This document shows positions 6,851 through 9,093 of a DNA stretch of 9,093 bases, piece by piece. Positions within the stretch are counted from its first letter, which is position 1; the number at the start of each line of letters is the position of its first letter. Below the pieces are notes generated by a model. The model saw only the letters and a list, made by a program, of their open reading frames with translations. It was not told where the DNA came from and searched no databases. Source of the stretch: an uncultured Lacibacter sp. (GTDB taxonomy: Bacteria > Bacteroidota > Bacteroidia > Chitinophagales > Chitinophagaceae); assembly GCF_946479605.1 (NCBI RefSeq), contig NZ_CAMLGT010000155.1, positions 1 to 9,093 on the forward strand, in the 5' to 3' direction. Position numbers and translations under genes: made by a program.

Positions 6851-7972
6851 ATGATTGCAGTAATAGCTGATGATTTTACAGGTGCGGCTGAGTTAGCCGG
6901 TATCAGTCTGCGTTACGGACTGAAAGTAGAATTATGTACGGCTGATATTGCTGCAACAGATGCAGATGTGTTGATTGTAAGTACAGATAGCCGCTCTTTG
7001 AACAAAATTGCAGCATTAGAAAAAACAAAATCTGCTATTAAGCAAGTGTTAGCGTTAAATCCATCGCTTGTTTATAAAAAGATTGACTCAGTGTTGCGTG
7101 GCTATGTGTTGGATGAATTGAAACTGCAGATGCGGTTGATGAACAAAAGCAAAGCCTTCATCCTTCCTGCCAATCCATCTTTAGGAAGAACCATTAGTAA
7201 CGGCAATTATTATGTACAGGGACAACTGATCAGCGAAACAGGTTTTGCAGCAGATCCTGAGTTTCCCATCAGTCATTCATCGGTGAAATCGATCTTGAAA
7301 GATGAAACTATAAATGTTTTGAAGCATACTGATGTATTGCCCATAAACGGAATTCTTGTTGGTGAAGCAGAAAACGAAACAGATGTGCAAGCATGGGCTG
7401 AAAAACTGGATGAAATTTTTGTTTTAGCAGGTGCAGGAGATTTTTATACGGCATTGCTCAACAAACAATTCAAACAAACAAAACAGCAGCAACCTGAATT
7501 GCAAATTCCTTTTTTGTATGTGTGTGGTACAGCCTATGATCAGTCGGTGAATTATATTAAAGAGGTTGATAAAAAAAGTAGTACTGTTTTATATATCACA
7601 AAGCAGATGATTGAAAATGGAACGGCAGATATTGGATGGTTGCAGCAATGCAAAGATGTACTGGCGCAAAAGCAGAAAGCCATCATTGCGTTTAACAATG
7701 AAGTAATACCTGCCGAAATATCCGCTGCTGATTTACGCAGCATCATGGCAAAAACAGTGAAAACCGTTGTTGAGCAAGATAAGATCAGCGAACTGTTTAT
7801 GGAAGGTGGGTCTACGGCAACAGCCATTTTACAGGAGCTGGGTATCAAGAAACTTTCACCGGTAAATGAATTAGCGAGAGGAGTGGTGCGAATGAAAGCA
7901 GGAGAATTATACATAACGGCTAAACCCGGCAGTTACGAATTAAGCAAAGAGATCAAACAACTTTTCAAATAA
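6851..7972 (+). CDS. Four-carbon acid sugar kinase family protein (DUF1537), probable D-threonate kinase
   Basis: This 373-residue cytoplasmic ATP-dependent kinase belongs to the DUF1537 family, whose characterised members phosphorylate D-threonate, L-threonate or D-erythronate at O4. The N-terminal substrate domain shows IADDFTGAAE (5-14), YKKIDSVLRG (75-84) and PANPSLGRTISNG (106-118), followed by NYYVQGQLISET (119-130). The C-terminal nucleotide domain shows MEGGSTATAI (317-326) and RMKAGELYITAKPGSYEL (347-364), the latter equivalent to the family T-K-P-G-x-x-G ending but with Tyr-Glu in place of the usual Phe-Gly. The protein is some 40-50 residues shorter than typical family members, mostly in the middle linker. 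It starts three bases after pdxA with no Shine-Dalgarno, so the two are surely cotranscribed. Phosphorylation of the acid sugar would supply the substrate for the adjacent PdxA-type enzyme. D-threonate is preferred over D-erythronate or L-threonate only because of the PdxA neighbour. Confidence 0.88.
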   Translation: MIAVIADDFTGAAELAGISLRYGLKVELCTADIAATDADVLIVSTDSRSLNKIAALEKTKSAIKQVLALNPSLVYKKIDSVLRGYVLDELKLQMRLMNKSKAFILPANPSLGRTISNGNYYVQGQLISETGFAADPEFPISHSSVKSILKDETINVLKHTDVLPINGILVGEAENETDVQAWAEKLDEIFVLAGAGDFYTALLNKQFKQTKQQQPELQIPFLYVCGTAYDQSVNYIKEVDKKSSTVLYITKQMIENGTADIGWLQQCKDVLAQKQKAIIAFNNEVIPAEISAADLRSIMAKTVKTVVEQDKISELFMEGGSTATAILQELGIKKLSPVNELARGVVRMKAGELYITAKPGSYELSKEIKQLFK

Positions 7973-7987
7973 AGCTTACGAAGAATG

Positions 7988-8013
7988 ATCTGTGTTAATC
8001 AGAGCAATCTGTG
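7988..8013. repeat. Short degenerate repeat with about ten-base period
   Basis: ATCTGTG (7988-7994), AATCAGAG (7997-8004) and AATCTGTG (8006-8013) recur at roughly ten-base steps in the 62-base gap between the kinase and the last symporter. The wording resembles dispersed intergenic repeats that I recall from environmental bacterial genomes. Only three degenerate units are present, so chance remains possible. The gap shows no hairpin terminator and no clear promoter. Confidence 0.3.
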
Positions 8014-8034
8014 AGCAACCCAACGATCTTGCCA

Positions 8035-9093
8035 ATGGACCATTTACATTTTATTGATTATTGCATCATCCTTGTTGTACTCGGCGTTACCCTCTATCTC
8101 GGCTTTCGTTTTGCAAACAAGCAAAATACAACCGAGAAGTTTTTTCTTTCAAAGGGTAATTTTCCTTCCTGGGCCCTGGGCTTGTCGTTACTCTCCACAC
8201 TTATCAGCAGCGTAACATTTCTCGGGTATCCGGCACAGGGTTATACCAGTAACTGGATCTTATTGGTGCAGGGTTTAATGGTGCCCATCGTTTTGTTGGG
8301 AACCATCTGGTTTATCGTGCCGCTCTTCCGTAAAGTGATTGGTTTAAGCACCTACGAATATTTTGAAAAACGTTTCGGAGGCTTTGCCCGTTACTACAGC
8401 TCCTCCTCATTCATCATCCGTCAGTTTGCAGGCATGGGCACGGTGTTGTTTTTGATAGCTGTGGCCATTCATGAAATGACAACCATCAGTCCGTTTATTA
8501 TTCTTGCAGTAGTTGGTTTTGTGTTGGTGATGGTGAATTTAAAAGGAGGAATGCAGGCTGTTATCTGGCTCGATGTGTTCCAGGGCTTCATGTTATTCGC
8601 CAGTGGCATCATTTGTTTGCTGGTGATTTTATGTTCCATTAAAGGAGGAGTGCCTGAAGCAATCAAAGTGGCAACAGAAAATAACCGCACAGGGTTCGGT
8701 CCTTACGATTTTAAGTTTACAGAACTTACTTTGGTAGTCATGATCATTAACGGATCGTTCTATGCTATTCAGAAATACGGCACCGATCAAACAGTGGTAC
8801 AACGTTATCTCACTGCAAAAACAGATAAGGCTGCAGCAAAAGCATCCCTGCTTGGTATCAGCTTAACTGTTCCTATCTGGACGATCTTCATGTTTATCGG
8901 CACCGCATTGTTTGTATTTTATAAACAGAATCCGTTGCCTGTTGGTATGAAAGCAGAAGCTGTGTTTCCACATTTTATTATGACACAGTTGCCAACCGGC
9001 GTCATTGGTTTTATTGTGGCGGCTTTAATCTCAGCGGCTATCTGCAGCCTCAGTGCTGATTTGAATTCGCTGGCTGCTGTTGGTATGGAAGAT
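8035..9093 (+). CDS. Second sodium:solute symporter family transporter, 3' partial
   Basis: The frame is open from the ATG at 8035 to the last base, giving 353 codons without a stop; about 150 more residues are expected. The protein begins MDHLHFIDYCIILVVLGVTL, a typical SSF first helix. It shows FFLSKGNFPSWALGLSLL (36-53), TFLGYPAQGY (61-70), STYEYFEKRFG (105-115), the DQTVVQRYL motif (251-259) and AALISAAICSLSADLNSLAAV (329-349), the Na-site helix region, before the edge of the window. It is clearly a paralogue of the first symporter in the same operon direction but strongly diverged from it, so the two may carry different substrates or may be inherited alternatives. No clear ribosome binding site precedes the start. 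Membrane location and sodium coupling follow from the family; the cargo is unknown. Confidence 0.9.
   Translation, partial: MDHLHFIDYCIILVVLGVTLYLGFRFANKQNTTEKFFLSKGNFPSWALGLSLLSTLISSVTFLGYPAQGYTSNWILLVQGLMVPIVLLGTIWFIVPLFRKVIGLSTYEYFEKRFGGFARYYSSSSFIIRQFAGMGTVLFLIAVAIHEMTTISPFIILAVVGFVLVMVNLKGGMQAVIWLDVFQGFMLFASGIICLLVILCSIKGGVPEAIKVATENNRTGFGPYDFKFTELTLVVMIINGSFYAIQKYGTDQTVVQRYLTAKTDKAAAKASLLGISLTVPIWTIFMFIGTALFVFYKQNPLPVGMKAEAVFPHFIMTQLPTGVIGFIVAALISAAICSLSADLNSLAAVGMED

Noticed and set aside
8469..8690. Minus-strand 73-codon open frame within the last symporter
   Set aside because: It is antisense to a continuous 353-codon frame with SSF motifs on the + strand.

Overview
The window reads as one co-directional (+ strand) carbohydrate-acid catabolic operon from a Bacteroidota genome, probably a soil or freshwater Chitinophagaceae-type bacterium. 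I infer this from the moderately AT-rich coding sequence, the near absence of Shine-Dalgarno sites, the sialidase-family beta-propeller beside SSS-type symporters, and the style of the protein motifs. The genus cannot be fixed from the sequence. There are eight genes and no gene-free stretch longer than about 95 bases. Both ends are cut: the first gene lacks its 5' end and the last its 3' end.

Layout: (1) 1-951, 3' part of a sialidase-family beta-propeller hydrolase; (2) 956-1023, a palindromic dispersed-type repeat; (3) 1036-2592, a sodium:solute symporter; (4) 2674-3651, a divergent DHDPS/NAL-superfamily aldolase; (5) 3662-4813, an iron-containing alcohol dehydrogenase; (6) 4813-5727, a second DHDPS/NAL aldolase, overlapping the previous stop as TGATG; (7) 5710-5802, two hairpins of one REP-like family in inverted orientation, the first containing the aldolase stop codon; (8) 5822-6847, a PdxA-family dehydrogenase; (9) 6851-7972, a DUF1537 four-carbon acid sugar kinase; (10) 8035-9093, the first 353 codons of a second SSS symporter.

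How the genes may work together (inference): a DUF1537 kinase directly next to a PdxA homologue is the known arrangement for D-threonate breakdown (kinase to D-threonate 4-phosphate, then oxidation and decarboxylation to dihydroxyacetone phosphate). The upstream genes add a glycosidase, a symporter, pyruvate-type aldolases and an aldehyde/alcohol oxidoreductase. One substrate explains the whole set: 3-deoxy-D-lyxo-2-heptulosaric acid (Dha), a sugar of pectin rhamnogalacturonan II. Retro-aldol cleavage of Dha would give pyruvate plus a C4 aldehyde-acid of D-threo configuration, and reduction of its aldehyde gives exactly D-threonate. I offer this as the most interesting hypothesis of the window; it is not proven by sequence. 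Conventional sialic acid breakdown is not supported, because no NanE or NanK homologue is present and the aldolases lack the usual sialate-binding residues.

The non-coding parts hold three repeat types: a long imperfect palindrome in front of the first symporter, the inverted REP-like pair between aldolase 2 and pdxA, and a weak ten-base-period repeat before the last symporter.
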